This document shows positions 1 to 9,425 of a stretch of DNA of 55,288 bases, piece after piece. Under the pieces are notes generated by a model. It saw nothing but the letters and a program-made list of their open reading frames with translations. It ran no database searches and was not told the DNA's origin. The position numbers and the translations under genes were made by a program. Origin of the DNA: Desulfopila aestuarii DSM 18488 (GTDB lineage Bacteria > Desulfobacterota > Desulfobulbia > Desulfobulbales > Desulfocapsaceae); contig CAMBBS010000007.1 of NCBI GenBank assembly GCA_945863875.1, positions 89,259 to 144,546 of the forward strand, given 5' to 3'. Positions within the stretch are counted from its first letter, which is position 1, and each line of letters starts with the position of its first letter.

Positions 1-71
1 CTTTCAAGATTCTGCAATTCTTCGCGTAATTTCTTATTGCCGGATCTGGACATTGGTATTCTTACAATCAT
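1..71 (-). CDS. greA: Transcription elongation factor GreA, N-terminal fragment cut by window edge
   Basis: Only the first 23 codons are in the window. The peptide begins MIVRIPMSRSGNKKLREELQ, matching the start of GreA (Ile-Pro-Met, then Gly, Lys-Leu-Arg-Glu-Glu-Leu), which forms the first helix of the coiled-coil that enters the RNA polymerase secondary channel. GreA stimulates transcript cleavage to rescue backtracked polymerase. A strong Shine-Dalgarno (GGAGGT, complement of 76-81) lies 4 nt before the ATG. The gene follows the TPR lipoprotein gene in the same direction but is separated from it by a terminator-like hairpin. GreB-like paralogues cannot be excluded from so short a piece. 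Confidence 0.75.
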   Translation of the reverse strand, partial: MIVRIPMSRSGNKKLREELQNLE

Positions 72-83
72 GTAAACCTCCAT

Positions 84-129
84 AAAAAAAATCCTGTGAG
101 ACACTCGATCTCGCGAGTTCTCAACAGGA
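84..129 (-). terminator. Rho-independent terminator after the TPR lipoprotein gene
   Basis: Read on the minus strand, a long hairpin (TCCTGT, GAGA and ACTCG pairing with CGAGT, TCTC and ACAGGA; roughly 15 base pairs around a 6-nt loop) is followed by a run of seven or more T. It lies about 20 nt past the TPR gene stop codon and just before the greA ribosome-binding site, so greA probably has its own promoter or depends on read-through. Confidence 0.7.
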
Positions 130-150
130 GATACAGATAACGTAGATATA

Positions 151-3100
151 TCACCAGCGATAATGCAGAGACATTGACATTCCTGTCTCTGCATAGTCAT
201 CGCTTTTTGATAATGTAAAGTTGCCTTTTAATAGAAAATGCGGACTCATTTCAAGGAAAATATCGATTTTGGTGGTAAATGAGAGATTTTCATTATCTTC
301 CAGACCAACAGCATTGTCGATAGCATAGTAACTCATACTTTTCTTCGACCCGAGTTCATACCCCAGAAAATCGTGCTGAAAATGCAGCCCCACGCGATGC
401 TCGGTGAACGATGAAGGGCTCCAGTAGTGCACTTCGCCGGGAACCGCATGCGCACCATTCTCCGTTGCGGAACCGATCCGGTCTTCATTATCCAGATACT
501 GATAGTCATAGCGCAATGCCAGCTGGACAGATTCACCGAAAATACTATACGACGAAAAGCCGTGAAACCTGTTCTGCGAGTTACTGTCATTGTAGTAACG
601 ATGATGCACATCCCCGCCAAAAGACAATCCCAGGGGGGTTTCGACGGTCAGCCCCGTTTCGATTGCCTGGAAGGTTACCTGCTCATTTATGGCGGCAATG
701 GTATCGTAGACCTGCCGTTTTTCAAAAAGCAGGTAGGCACTGACAAAATCATCGAGCTGCCCCTTCAGCGCAGCTTCATACTGAATTCCGGTGTCGTCCA
801 GGTCGTTGAACTCTTCTATTCCGGCACCGAGTACCAATTCATATGCCTTGGAAAATTCGTAGGTTGCAAGGGCGTAGAGAAAATTACTCCGGGTTGATGC
901 GTCGGTATCCACAGATGCAAACTGATTGTTGGCATAGAGCAACCGAATATCTTTGTCAAGATCGGGTGTTAACCAAAAAGAGGTGCCTAAACTTGTTCTC
1001 GCCATGTCTATATTGCCGTCTCTGCCGGTTTTTTCCTCATATGCCGCGTTAAAAATACTCTGCGGACTGATCTGTAGGCTCGTCCTTTCTATCGATTCCT
1101 CTAGGCCCGGAGCAGTGGTTCCCCGGTCCTGCATGGTTTCATACACCTGTGCTTCTTTACGATACTTGCCGATTTTACCATAAATCTTTGCAAGATCACT
1201 CATTCCCTCCGAGGAGTTTTCTTTTAAAAGCCGCTTATAACTTTGTTCGGCATAATAATAATTACGATCGAAAGTTGCTTTTCGAGCCATATATTCATTG
1301 GTGATGAGTTTCTGCCAACTGTAATCTTCGTAGAATTCAGAGACAATCTTGCCAACCTCCTTGCCTCGGTTTTCCAGCAAAAAGGGTGGCTCCATCAGCT
1401 CGGCAAGAACCTTTGGTTCAGATTGCAGCATGTGCACCATTCTGTTCCAGAAGGTGCTTTCTCGGGTGACATTGGGATAATCTATCTGTTTTTGCCTGAA
1501 GGTATCATTCAACTGCTCCAGAACAGGTTCAGCCAACAGTTGTCTGTATATCTGCAGGGCCTTTTCCTGCTGCTTGTCGCCCCACAAGAGTCTGGCAAGG
1601 GTGAGAAGTTCTGCGGTGTTATCACCGGCTGAGAGTGCCGCGGCCAATTCTTCGACATCCTTCGTCTCGGCTGATCTGTGCATCATCAGGGCGAGGCCCT
1701 GGCCGTACATTCCTCTGCGTACTTCCACCTCAATACGTTTTTGATGAAAATACCCTTCCTCGGGAAATTGTTCAACCAGCTGCGAAAAGGATGCCGCGGC
1801 CATATCCCCTTTCCCGTCGGTCAACATCAGCTCCGCCCAAAGTACCCTGCCGGCAACCGAGGACGGATATTCTTTGAGCAATGTGCGCAGATGCTTTTTG
1901 GCTGCATCATATTCCAAAAACTCGATTTCTTTGCCTGCCAGGGCGAGCAGTCTGCTTACCACCGGGTTTCCGGCAATATTGACCATGCTGTCAGGATCCT
2001 GATCTCCCTTGCATTTTTGCCCTTTTCGATGAAGAATACCCTGGAATGCCAACAATTCAGGATCAAATTTTTCTGTGGCCAACAGCGCTCCGCACTGCGC
2101 ACATGCCTCCGGTAATTTTCCTTCATGGAAACTGAGGCGGCAACGTTGCTTCTCCAAACGATGCAGCAATGGTTGCAATTCTCCAGGGACGGTACTTTTT
2201 TCCAATGCACCCAGGTACCTGTCAAGGAGTTCCTGCGCATTTTCATATTTTCCTTCAACCTTCAATATGTCTGTTTTCAGCAGAAGCATCCGGCCTCCGG
2301 ATGGGTCCAGGGAAAAGTCGGGTCCCACCTGCCTGGTACGCTCCTGCAGTGCCAGATACCAGCTCGCCGCAGCTGCACTGTTTTTATCAATCACTGCATT
2401 TTCAGCCAGCTGAAAGAGTACCTCTTCGGCGAGAACGTCCTGGTTAAGAAGTTGACGGAGCTGTTGTTCCGCTCGCCTTGTTTTCCCTTCTTTTCGCAGG
2501 GCGGATGCCTGGCGTACAGCTAGGCTGGTGAGGATGTCCCGGTTACCGGCAAACTGAAAATTCGCCCAGGCATTGATCTTTCCGTATTCCTGGAACAGAT
2601 AATTGTAGGCCAGCAGATCGAGATAAGCGAAGACAAAATCAACGGGTATTGCCGCATCGCTTTGGTTCAGGCCGCCTTTAAACAGGGCGTTCATCGCCTC
2701 CACGTTACCGATCTTCCCCGCCAGATGAAGAACGCTGGTCCTGAGGTGCATATCGAGCGGATCACGCAACAAGCACTGTTGCAGGGAAGCAAGGGCTGCG
2801 AGTTCCATGCCTGATTGACGTTCCGCCTCGCCTTTCTGCCGATAAAATGCTATTGTTTTATTTTCCTCGCCACGCACTGTTTTCAGATATTTCAGGGTCT
2901 GAGCATATTCGTCTCGCCGGAAATACTGGTCAGCAATTCGTAGGGCTACATCATCTGCCGCAGATGTATTTTCATGGATAATGGTCAGGACCTCGATCAG
3001 TTCCTTCGTTTGCCCATTATTTTCGAGAAGGTCAGCCATTTCAAGATAAATTGCCAAACGATTGGGGGTGATAGCGGCAAGATCTTTCCAGAGTTGTTCC

Positions 3101-4203
3101 GCCCCATCCTTTTCGACAATCGCCAGAAAATCATGCGCCAAGGTCAATTGAAGCGCACGTATTTTCTTCTGAACCCCCAGGTCCCCAGGATGCTCTTGAC
3201 TGTACCTCTCGTAAAAGAACAGCGCCTTGTCCGGTCTCTTCAGGTCCCGCTGACAGATGGTCGCCGCCTGGAGCAGAAAATTCTCATTGTCGACATTGTT
3301 ATCAGCAAGATAAATAAGCTCGGAAAGCGCGGCTTCAAATGCATCACGCTGCAGATAAAATTGTGCTAATTCCTGACGAAACGGCATATAGTCGGGATGA
3401 TGCTGCAGATAGTTCACCAGAAGAGTCTTTCTCTTTTCCTCGAAGCCCGGCACATCAAAAACCTGGGCGGCCTGGAAGAGTATCCGATCGTCTACCGCAC
3501 CGGTTTCCAGCAGTTTTGCGTAGAGTTTCCTGGCCTTTTCATCTTTGCCAAGCTCAACCGCATCCAAGGCCAGGTAATGGACTATTGTATTATTTTCCGG
3601 ATGCCGTAGGCTGAATTGTTCAAGAAGTGCAAAGGAGAGTTCTTTCTTCCCCTGATTCCGCAGACTGGTGGCCAGTCCGAGAAGTGCGGTATCGGAGTTT
3701 TCCCCGAGCGGGTCCTTTTCGAAAACCCGTCCATAATAACCAACGGCGGTTGGGTAATTTCTCGAGTGCGCTGCAATAGCGCCTCCGGCCAGAAGATATT
3801 CGCTCTTGTCAGGATCTTGATCGAGCAACCAGCCGGTGATCTTTGCAGCTGTTGCAAAATCCTCAACCTGCAAAAGAACCTTGCAGTATTCCCAATTGGC
3901 TTCCTCGATGTTCGGTTTTATCCTGAACAAATCTTCATAGGCCTGAACTGCGCCTGCGTAATCTTCGTCCCGGGTAAAATTTCTTGCCCTGTCCCAAAGA
4001 ATCTTCCATTCAGGAGCACCGGCCTCGCTCTGAATCAGGGGGATATTTCTATCCGGAGCGATTCCGTCTCCAGCTGAACACGAGCAGGCAGACAATCCAA
4101 GAAGAAGGATAAAAAAGAAAATCTGGTGGAAAATGACTGTCTTCAACCTAACTAAAGTCATTGGCAGATGAGGTTGTATGCAAAGAGATGGCTCCTTTTT
4201 CAT
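151..4203 (-). CDS. Large TPR-repeat lipoprotein with C-terminal outer-membrane beta-barrel
   Basis: About 1350 residues. An N-terminal hydrophobic segment ends in a lipobox (LGLSAC), so the mature protein should be a lipoprotein. Residues about 50-1050 are helical TPR-like repeats. The last about 270 residues alternate in beta-barrel style and end in an aromatic residue (HYRW), a typical outer-membrane insertion signature. Periplasmic TPR plus barrel is the architecture of polysaccharide export proteins such as PgaA, BcsC and PelB; this is resemblance of layout, not a family match. A DegT sugar aminotransferase lies upstream, which would fit envelope-polysaccharide work. The chosen ATG has GGGGTGG 5 nt upstream. 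The next Met (4161) also leaves a complete signal peptide, and the frame is open further upstream to 4278. A lipobox on a barrel protein is unusual. Confidence 0.7.
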   Translation of the reverse strand: MKKEPSLCIQPHLPMTLVRLKTVIFHQIFFFILLLGLSACSCSAGDGIAPDRNIPLIQSEAGAPEWKILWDRARNFTRDEDYAGAVQAYEDLFRIKPNIEEANWEYCKVLLQVEDFATAAKITGWLLDQDPDKSEYLLAGGAIAAHSRNYPTAVGYYGRVFEKDPLGENSDTALLGLATSLRNQGKKELSFALLEQFSLRHPENNTIVHYLALDAVELGKDEKARKLYAKLLETGAVDDRILFQAAQVFDVPGFEEKRKTLLVNYLQHHPDYMPFRQELAQFYLQRDAFEAALSELIYLADNNVDNENFLLQAATICQRDLKRPDKALFFYERYSQEHPGDLGVQKKIRALQLTLAHDFLAIVEKDGAEQLWKDLAAITPNRLAIYLEMADLLENNGQTKELIEVLTIIHENTSAADDVALRIADQYFRRDEYAQTLKYLKTVRGEENKTIAFYRQKGEAERQSGMELAALASLQQCLLRDPLDMHLRTSVLHLAGKIGNVEAMNALFKGGLNQSDAAIPVDFVFAYLDLLAYNYLFQEYGKINAWANFQFAGNRDILTSLAVRQASALRKEGKTRRAEQQLRQLLNQDVLAEEVLFQLAENAVIDKNSAAAASWYLALQERTRQVGPDFSLDPSGGRMLLLKTDILKVEGKYENAQELLDRYLGALEKSTVPGELQPLLHRLEKQRCRLSFHEGKLPEACAQCGALLATEKFDPELLAFQGILHRKGQKCKGDQDPDSMVNIAGNPVVSRLLALAGKEIEFLEYDAAKKHLRTLLKEYPSSVAGRVLWAELMLTDGKGDMAAASFSQLVEQFPEEGYFHQKRIEVEVRRGMYGQGLALMMHRSAETKDVEELAAALSAGDNTAELLTLARLLWGDKQQEKALQIYRQLLAEPVLEQLNDTFRQKQIDYPNVTRESTFWNRMVHMLQSEPKVLAELMEPPFLLENRGKEVGKIVSEFYEDYSWQKLITNEYMARKATFDRNYYYAEQSYKRLLKENSSEGMSDLAKIYGKIGKYRKEAQVYETMQDRGTTAPGLEESIERTSLQISPQSIFNAAYEEKTGRDGNIDMARTSLGTSFWLTPDLDKDIRLLYANNQFASVDTDASTRSNFLYALATYEFSKAYELVLGAGIEEFNDLDDTGIQYEAALKGQLDDFVSAYLLFEKRQVYDTIAAINEQVTFQAIETGLTVETPLGLSFGGDVHHRYYNDSNSQNRFHGFSSYSIFGESVQLALRYDYQYLDNEDRIGSATENGAHAVPGEVHYWSPSSFTEHRVGLHFQHDFLGYELGSKKSMSYYAIDNAVGLEDNENLSFTTKIDIFLEMSPHFLLKGNFTLSKSDDYAETGMSMSLHYRW

Positions 4204-4348
4204 CAAAACCACCCCGGATTGCCGCAGAGCATTTTTCAAAGGATCATAGCGCGGCTCCCGGCCTGCCAAGCAGTACATGCAATCGTCTTTAGGGCTGGAG
4301 CTGCACAGAAGAAAAATGCGCTAAAAGTTATATCCCCATGCTACCCTG

Positions 4349-5530
4349 TCAGTTATAAAACTGCACGATTTTCTCAACGACAAAGGCCTGCATCGCTTCG
4401 GTCAGTTCCGGATAGATCGGTAAAGCTATTGTTGTATCAGCGGCCTTTTCCGCTTCTGGGCAATGCACCCCGGATACCAGTGCGCCAAGACATTCCTGCT
4501 TATGCAGAGGAACAGGGTAATACACTTCACAGCCGATATCGTTCTTGCCAAGCCACTCTCTCAACTCATTTCTGCGCTCAACACGCAACACATACTGGTT
4601 ATAAATGTGCACCCTGGCGCTTGCATTTTTTGCACCGGAGGCAGCTGCATACACTGCTTTCGGCAAAACAACCCGTCCGGCATCAACAAGCCCTGTTTCC
4701 CTGAGAAAATGATCATATCGGCCGGCATTTTCCGCTCGCTGGCCATGCCATCGCTCCAGGTACGGCAATTTTACGCGCAGAGCCGCTGCCTGAATCGGAT
4801 CGAGACGGAAGTTGCCGCCAACGACTTTGTGATAATATTTCGGGTGGGCGCCATGATTGCGCATCAGGATAAGTTTTTCTGCAAAATCTTTATCCTGGGT
4901 AACAACCATTCCGGCATCGCCGATTCCCCCAAGGTTTTTGCTGGGGAAAAAGGAAAAACAACCGGCTATACCGAGAGATCCAGCCTTGGGGTAGCCGCCG
5001 GCCTCTGCTTTCGCCATGGGGTATTCAGCCCCAATGGCCTGGGCTGCATCTTCTACGACGGGTAGCTCATAACGCTTTGCCAAGGCCAGAATAGCCGACA
5101 TCTCCGCGCATTGACCATACAGGTGCACAGGAATGATTGCCTTTATTTTTCGTTCGGTATCCGCCTGGAGCAGCTCTTCCATCCGGGCAGGATCTATATT
5201 AAAGCTGCTTGGATCGATATCTGCAAAAACAGGTATTGCCCCAAGCCTGAGAATGACACCCATGGTAGCAAAGAAGGAATATGGCGTGGTCAGGACGTGA
5301 TCCCCCGGTCCTATGCCAAGAGCCATCAGTGATATCAACAGGGCATCGGTACCGCTGGTAACGCCGACGCCATAGGCGGTTCCGCTGTATGCGGCTATTT
5401 CTTTTTCAAATTCCTCAACCTCGGGCCCCTGAATATAGCGGGTGGATTTGACGACACGGGTAACAGCAGCGATGAGATCAGCTTCGAGGTACTCCAGTTG
5501 CGCCTGGAGATCAAGCAAAGGTACTTTCAT
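4349..5530 (-). CDS. DegT/DnrJ/EryC1/StrS-family PLP-dependent sugar aminotransferase
   Basis: 393 residues, normal length for the family. It begins MKVPLLDLQAQ, typical of nucleotide-sugar 3- or 4-aminotransferases. The PLP-binding lysine is in FSFFPSKNLGGIGDAG, the GTDAL segment binds cofactor phosphate, and VVEDAAQAIGA carries the Asp that contacts the pyridine ring. It would transfer an amino group, usually from glutamate, to a keto-sugar nucleotide used for surface polysaccharide or glycan. The exact sugar cannot be told from sequence. The frame runs on upstream to 5638, overlapping rpoH, but homologous sequence starts at this ATG. No good ribosome-binding site is visible. It follows rpoH after 73 nt and precedes the TPR/barrel gene. 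Confidence 0.85.
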   Translation of the reverse strand: MKVPLLDLQAQLEYLEADLIAAVTRVVKSTRYIQGPEVEEFEKEIAAYSGTAYGVGVTSGTDALLISLMALGIGPGDHVLTTPYSFFATMGVILRLGAIPVFADIDPSSFNIDPARMEELLQADTERKIKAIIPVHLYGQCAEMSAILALAKRYELPVVEDAAQAIGAEYPMAKAEAGGYPKAGSLGIAGCFSFFPSKNLGGIGDAGMVVTQDKDFAEKLILMRNHGAHPKYYHKVVGGNFRLDPIQAAALRVKLPYLERWHGQRAENAGRYDHFLRETGLVDAGRVVLPKAVYAAASGAKNASARVHIYNQYVLRVERRNELREWLGKNDIGCEVYYPVPLHKQECLGALVSGVHCPEAEKAADTTIALPIYPELTEAMQAFVVEKIVQFYN

Positions 5531-5603
5531 GATATCAGTTATGTTGGGTTTTTTATAAAAAAGAGATGGGATATACACCCCGCGGAGAGGGCGTAGCGAT
5601 CTA

Positions 5604-6656
5604 TCAGGAGGAAGAATTGATAACGATCTTCTCTCCATCGAAATAGTCGACGATATCCGGCATTTCAGCCTCGAGATATTTCTTCATTTTCTTTAAAAGA
5701 TTCACTTCAATCTGGCGCACACGTTCTCTGGAAATATCAAACCGGTCGGCGATATTCTGCAAAGTCAGTGGTTCATCGGTCAACAAGCGCTTTTCAAGGA
5801 TCATTTTTTCCTTGTCGTTGAGCTTGACCTTCAGGGTATCCAGGAGCTCATTGAGCTTGAGCTTGATCTCCTTACCGGCCACCGTCGACTCAATTCCTGG
5901 TCCATTGCTGGGCAGGAAATTTTTCTGTTCATCTTCGGAGTCGGAACGAACCGGGCTCTCCAGGGAGACATCCCAGTTGTCCATGCGCTGGCCCATTTCA
6001 ATGACTTCACGTTCCTTGACATTGAGACGCTCTGCCAGTAATTTCGGTTCAGCCTGAAAGCCCTGTCCTTCGAGGAGTTTTCGTTCCTTATTGAGACTAA
6101 AAAACAGTTTGCGCTGTGCCTGGGTCGTACCTATCTTCACCAGACGCCAGTTATCCATGATGAATTTCAGCACATAGGCCCTGATCCAGTAGGCGGCATA
6201 ATACGAGAACTTGACGCCGCGATAGGGATCAAATTTTTTCGTGGCCTGGACCAGACCGACATTGCCTTCCTGGATAAGGTCCATGAAATTCTGCATCCAG
6301 TACTTCTGGAAATCCATGGCTACCTTGACGACCAGACGAAGATTGGAACTCACCAGGCGGTATGCCGCATCCTGGTCACCTTCCTCGCGAAACCGCACAG
6401 CCAGTTCATCAGTCTCTTCTCTTGTCAACAGTTCATACTGGCTGATTTCCTGCAGATAGCGATGCAGGGCCGGATTACTGAGGGCCGGCAGATGTTCCTC
6501 GTCTGACACCGAAACCAGAGGGTTTTCGTAGGCCTCATCAATGCCCCTGCCCTTTGGGTCAAGGTCAGAGTCAAGGTCAGAATCAAGGTCAGAGTCAAGG
6601 TCGTCATCCATGGCATCTATTGTATTATCGGAGTCTATTCTCGTCTTTTTGTTCAT
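5604..6656 (-). CDS. rpoH: RNA polymerase sigma-32-type factor RpoH
   Basis: 350 residues. Sigma region 1.2 to 2 spans about 62-175, with RLVVKVAMDFQKYW, LIQEGNVGLVQATKKFDPYRGVKFSYYAAYWIRA and the -10 recognition helix. The RpoH-box-like QRKLFFSLNKE is at 181-191, a hallmark separating RpoH from RpoD and RpoS. Region 4 at about 275-335 contains the LQNIADRFDISRERVRQIE helix-turn-helix. It should direct heat-shock and protein-quality-control transcription. Odd feature: an acidic N-terminal extension with DDDLDSDLDSDLDSDLD at residues 17-33, encoded by a 12-bp tandem repeat. The ATG has GGAGAG 8 nt upstream. It is divergent from lepA. The usual RpoH temperature control (translation, chaperone binding) cannot be judged here. 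Confidence 0.9.
   Translation of the reverse strand: MNKKTRIDSDNTIDAMDDDLDSDLDSDLDSDLDPKGRGIDEAYENPLVSVSDEEHLPALSNPALHRYLQEISQYELLTREETDELAVRFREEGDQDAAYRLVSSNLRLVVKVAMDFQKYWMQNFMDLIQEGNVGLVQATKKFDPYRGVKFSYYAAYWIRAYVLKFIMDNWRLVKIGTTQAQRKLFFSLNKERKLLEGQGFQAEPKLLAERLNVKEREVIEMGQRMDNWDVSLESPVRSDSEDEQKNFLPSNGPGIESTVAGKEIKLKLNELLDTLKVKLNDKEKMILEKRLLTDEPLTLQNIADRFDISRERVRQIEVNLLKKMKKYLEAEMPDIVDYFDGEKIVINSSS
6558..6605 (-). repeat. 12-bp tandem repeat within rpoH
   Basis: Four consecutive 12-nt units (plus-strand consensus GTCAAGGTCAGA). The third has one change and the fourth diverges over its last three bases. Being in frame, each unit adds Asp-Leu-Asp-Ser to the sigma-factor N-terminus. Such arrays can gain or lose units by slippage without breaking the frame. 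Confidence 0.9.
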
Positions 6657-6918
6657 TTATTTTTCTCTCCGGAAAGATATACCCAGAAAATTTGGAAAGA
6701 CTATGATATTACTCTACCAGGATTAAAGTGCAATCATATAGTGCCGAACCGCAAGTGAATCCTTTCGACAACTGCCTATCACTTTACCTTAAGTTGAACG
6801 TAACAAGTAGAAAATTCTATTTTATTAGTCAGCGGGATATGCTAAGTAACATATCCCCGGGCACAACGCCCCCGTCACTGGAAGCAATCTTCTTCACGGC
6901 CCACCTCAATACAAAAAC

Positions 6919-8712
6919 ATGGATAACATTAGAAATTTCAGTATAATCGCACACATAGATCACGGCAAATCAACGCTTGCCGACCGTATGATTCAATTTT
7001 GCGGCCTGGTCACCGACAGGGAATTCAAGGATCAGCTCCTCGATAACATGGATATTGAAAGGGAAAGAGGCATCACTATCAAAAGCCAGACGATCTGCCT
7101 GCCCTATACCGCCAAAGACGGCAAGCAGTATTATCTCAATCTCGTCGACACCCCGGGGCATGTCGATTTCAGCTACGAGGTCTCACGCGCGCTCAGCTCC
7201 TGTGAAGGGGCTCTGCTTCTTATTGATGCGGCCCAGGGCGTCGAAGCGCAGACACTGGCGAATCTTTACCTGGCCATGGAAAACGATCTGGAAATTATCC
7301 CGGTTATCAACAAAATTGACCTGCCCTCCGCGGAACCGGAGCGCGTTGCGTTGCAGATAGAAGAGGACCTTGGCCTCGACGTAGACCTGATACAGTTCTG
7401 TTCCGCCAAAAATGGTATCGGCATAGAGGAGATCTTTGAAACTATCGTCACGAAACTGCCGCCACCCAAGGGCGATCCCAAGAGTCCCTTGCAGGCCCTC
7501 ATCTTTGACGCCAACTATGATCCATTTCGCGGTACGCTTATCTCCGTCAGGATTATCAATGGGACAATTAAACCTGGCGATATCATGCGCTTTATGTCCA
7601 CCGGCAAGGAGTATAAGGTGGATGAGGTCGGCCTCTTTAAACTGAGGCGCGAAGCGCAAAAGCAGCTTTCGGCTGGTCAGGTCGGCTATATTCTGGCCGG
7701 CATCAAAACCGTTGAAGATACCAGGCCGGGAGACACCATCACTCTGTGCGACCACCCGGCGACTGGCCCCCTGCCCGGCTTCAGAGAAGTCCAGCAAGTT
7801 GTTTTTTCATCGATCTACCCGATCAGCACCGACGAATACGAAGATCTGGCGGCGGCACTTGAAAAACTGAAACTCAACGACGCTGCGCTCACCTTCGAAA
7901 AAGACTCGTCCGCCGCCCTCGGCTTCGGTTTTAGATGCGGCTTTCTCGGTCTCCTCCATCTTGAAGTGATCCAGGAGCGCCTCGAACGCGAATTCGATAT
8001 ATCCCTTATCCTGACAGTTCCCTCGGTGCAGTATATCTTTCACCTCACGGATGGCACTATCAAACATGTCGACAACCCGGCACATTTCCCAAATCCGGCC
8101 CACATCCAGAAAATCGAAGAACCGTTCATCAAGGCAAGCATTTTAATGCCCGAAAAATATATGGGCACGGTGATGACCCTGTGCATGGAACGACGTGGAG
8201 AAAAGACGACCTTTCATTATCCCACCCCCGGGAGAATCGAATTACAATGTGAACTGCCGCTGGCAGAGGTCATTTATGATTTTTACGACCGGCTGAAATC
8301 CGTGACACAGGGATATGGCTCTTTTGATTATGCCATGCTTGACTACCGGAAAAGCGATCTTGTCAAACTCGATATTCTCGTCAATGGGGAAATTGTCGAT
8401 GCCTTGTCACAGCTGGTACATAAAAGCAGTGCCAGAGCCAGAGGCCTCCACGCCTGCGAAATGCTTAAACTGGAAATTCCCAGACAAATGTTTAAAATTG
8501 CTATACAGGCGGCAATAGGCGGGACGGTTATCGCCAGGACAACCATATCCGCGCTCAGAAAGGATGTCACCGCCAAATGTTACGGCGGCGATATTTCTCG
8601 AAAAAGAAAACTGCTCGAAAAACAAAAGGCAGGTAAGAAGCGAATGAAAACGATTGGTAACGTCGATATCCCACAGACTGCTTTCTTGGCTGTGCTGAAA
8701 TCTGAACAGTAA
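6919..8712 (+). CDS. lepA: Elongation factor 4 (LepA), ribosomal back-translocating GTPase
   Basis: 597 residues, the standard LepA length. G1 is AHIDHGKST, the switch I/G2 region is [11 protein letters not shown]3 is DTPGH and G4 is NKID. The LepA-specific C-terminal domain is present, including [19 protein letters not shown] and the basic tail [25 protein letters not shown]. LepA binds ribosomes and promotes back-translocation or aids 30S assembly, in the cytoplasm and at the membrane. It is transcribed divergently from rpoH across a 262-bp gap. I see no strong Shine-Dalgarno before the ATG. Confidence 0.97.
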   Translation: MDNIRNFSIIAHIDHGKSTLADRMIQFCGLVTDREFKDQLLDNMDIERERGITIKSQTICLPYTAKDGKQYYLNLVDTPGHVDFSYEVSRALSSCEGALLLIDAAQGVEAQTLANLYLAMENDLEIIPVINKIDLPSAEPERVALQIEEDLGLDVDLIQFCSAKNGIGIEEIFETIVTKLPPPKGDPKSPLQALIFDANYDPFRGTLISVRIINGTIKPGDIMRFMSTGKEYKVDEVGLFKLRREAQKQLSAGQVGYILAGIKTVEDTRPGDTITLCDHPATGPLPGFREVQQVVFSSIYPISTDEYEDLAAALEKLKLNDAALTFEKDSSAALGFGFRCGFLGLLHLEVIQERLEREFDISLILTVPSVQYIFHLTDGTIKHVDNPAHFPNPAHIQKIEEPFIKASILMPEKYMGTVMTLCMERRGEKTTFHYPTPGRIELQCELPLAEVIYDFYDRLKSVTQGYGSFDYAMLDYRKSDLVKLDILVNGEIVDALSQLVHKSSARARGLHACEMLKLEIPRQMFKIAIQAAIGGTVIARTTISALRKDVTAKCYGGDISRKRKLLEKQKAGKKRMKTIGNVDIPQTAFLAVLKSEQ

Positions 8713-8749
8713 ACGCCGACAATCTCATTTTCCATTCTCTGGGGGTCCT

Positions 8750-9400
8750 ATGAACACAAAAATCTTCATACTCCCTGCGTTGCTGGTACGTATAGCCCTC
8801 AAGGGGGCACTGAGCAGAATCCAGGCTTGTTTCCCATTTACCGGGGTCAGGCTCTGCTTTATCCTGATGGGACTGCTCCCCCTGTTCATGGCCTGCGCAC
8901 CTGTGCAGGTCAGTCAGGACTTTGACAGGAACTATCCTTTTGCTACGGCAACCACCTTCAACTGGAATGAAGAGCTGCAGCAGCAAAACGATGAGCGCTT
9001 CCATATCGATGCACTGCTGGCGACACGTTTCAAAAGGGCCATCGAAGGGGCCTTTACCCGCCAAGGGTTTCGACAGGGTGCCCAGCCGGATTTTCTGGTG
9101 TCCTATAGCTATGAAGTTTCCAGCCGAATCGAGGTTGATGACCTGCATACGCACTTTGGTTACGGCTACGGTCGATACGGCAGGTATGGCGCAGTAGGCC
9201 TTGATACCGGAAGCTTCATCCAGCAATATGACCTGGGTAAACTGGTGATCAATATCCATTCTACCAAAACCGGACAGCTTTTCTGGAAAGGCATCGGTAC
9301 CCGGCAGGTTTTCACCCATAACAGTCCGGAGCAGCTTACCCGCAGAGTAAACGAAATGGTAGGCGCAATACTCGCACAGTTTCCTCCTTTGAGACAATAA
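8750..9400 (+). CDS. DUF4136-family lipoprotein
   Basis: 216 residues. A long N-terminal region leads into a hydrophobic stretch (LCFILMGLLPLFMAC) ending in a plausible lipobox (LFMAC, mature Cys about residue 47). The rest fits DUF4136: a Phe-Asp start after the Cys, a TFNW strand, an ARF-like helix (ATRFKRAIEGAFTRQGF), a D-F-L-V-S-Y strand, a Gly/Tyr-rich loop (YGYGRYGRYG), and a final strand-helix with LVINIHSTKTGQLFWKG and VGAILAQFPP. The function of the family is unknown; members are envelope lipoproteins. GGGGG lies upstream of the ATG. The unusually long N-terminal segment means a later start is possible. The gene follows lepA by 37 nt. Confidence 0.75.
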   Translation: MNTKIFILPALLVRIALKGALSRIQACFPFTGVRLCFILMGLLPLFMACAPVQVSQDFDRNYPFATATTFNWNEELQQQNDERFHIDALLATRFKRAIEGAFTRQGFRQGAQPDFLVSYSYEVSSRIEVDDLHTHFGYGYGRYGRYGAVGLDTGSFIQQYDLGKLVINIHSTKTGQLFWKGIGTRQVFTHNSPEQLTRRVNEMVGAILAQFPPLRQ

Positions 9401-9425
9401 TCCTCGGCAATAGGCACACCACACC

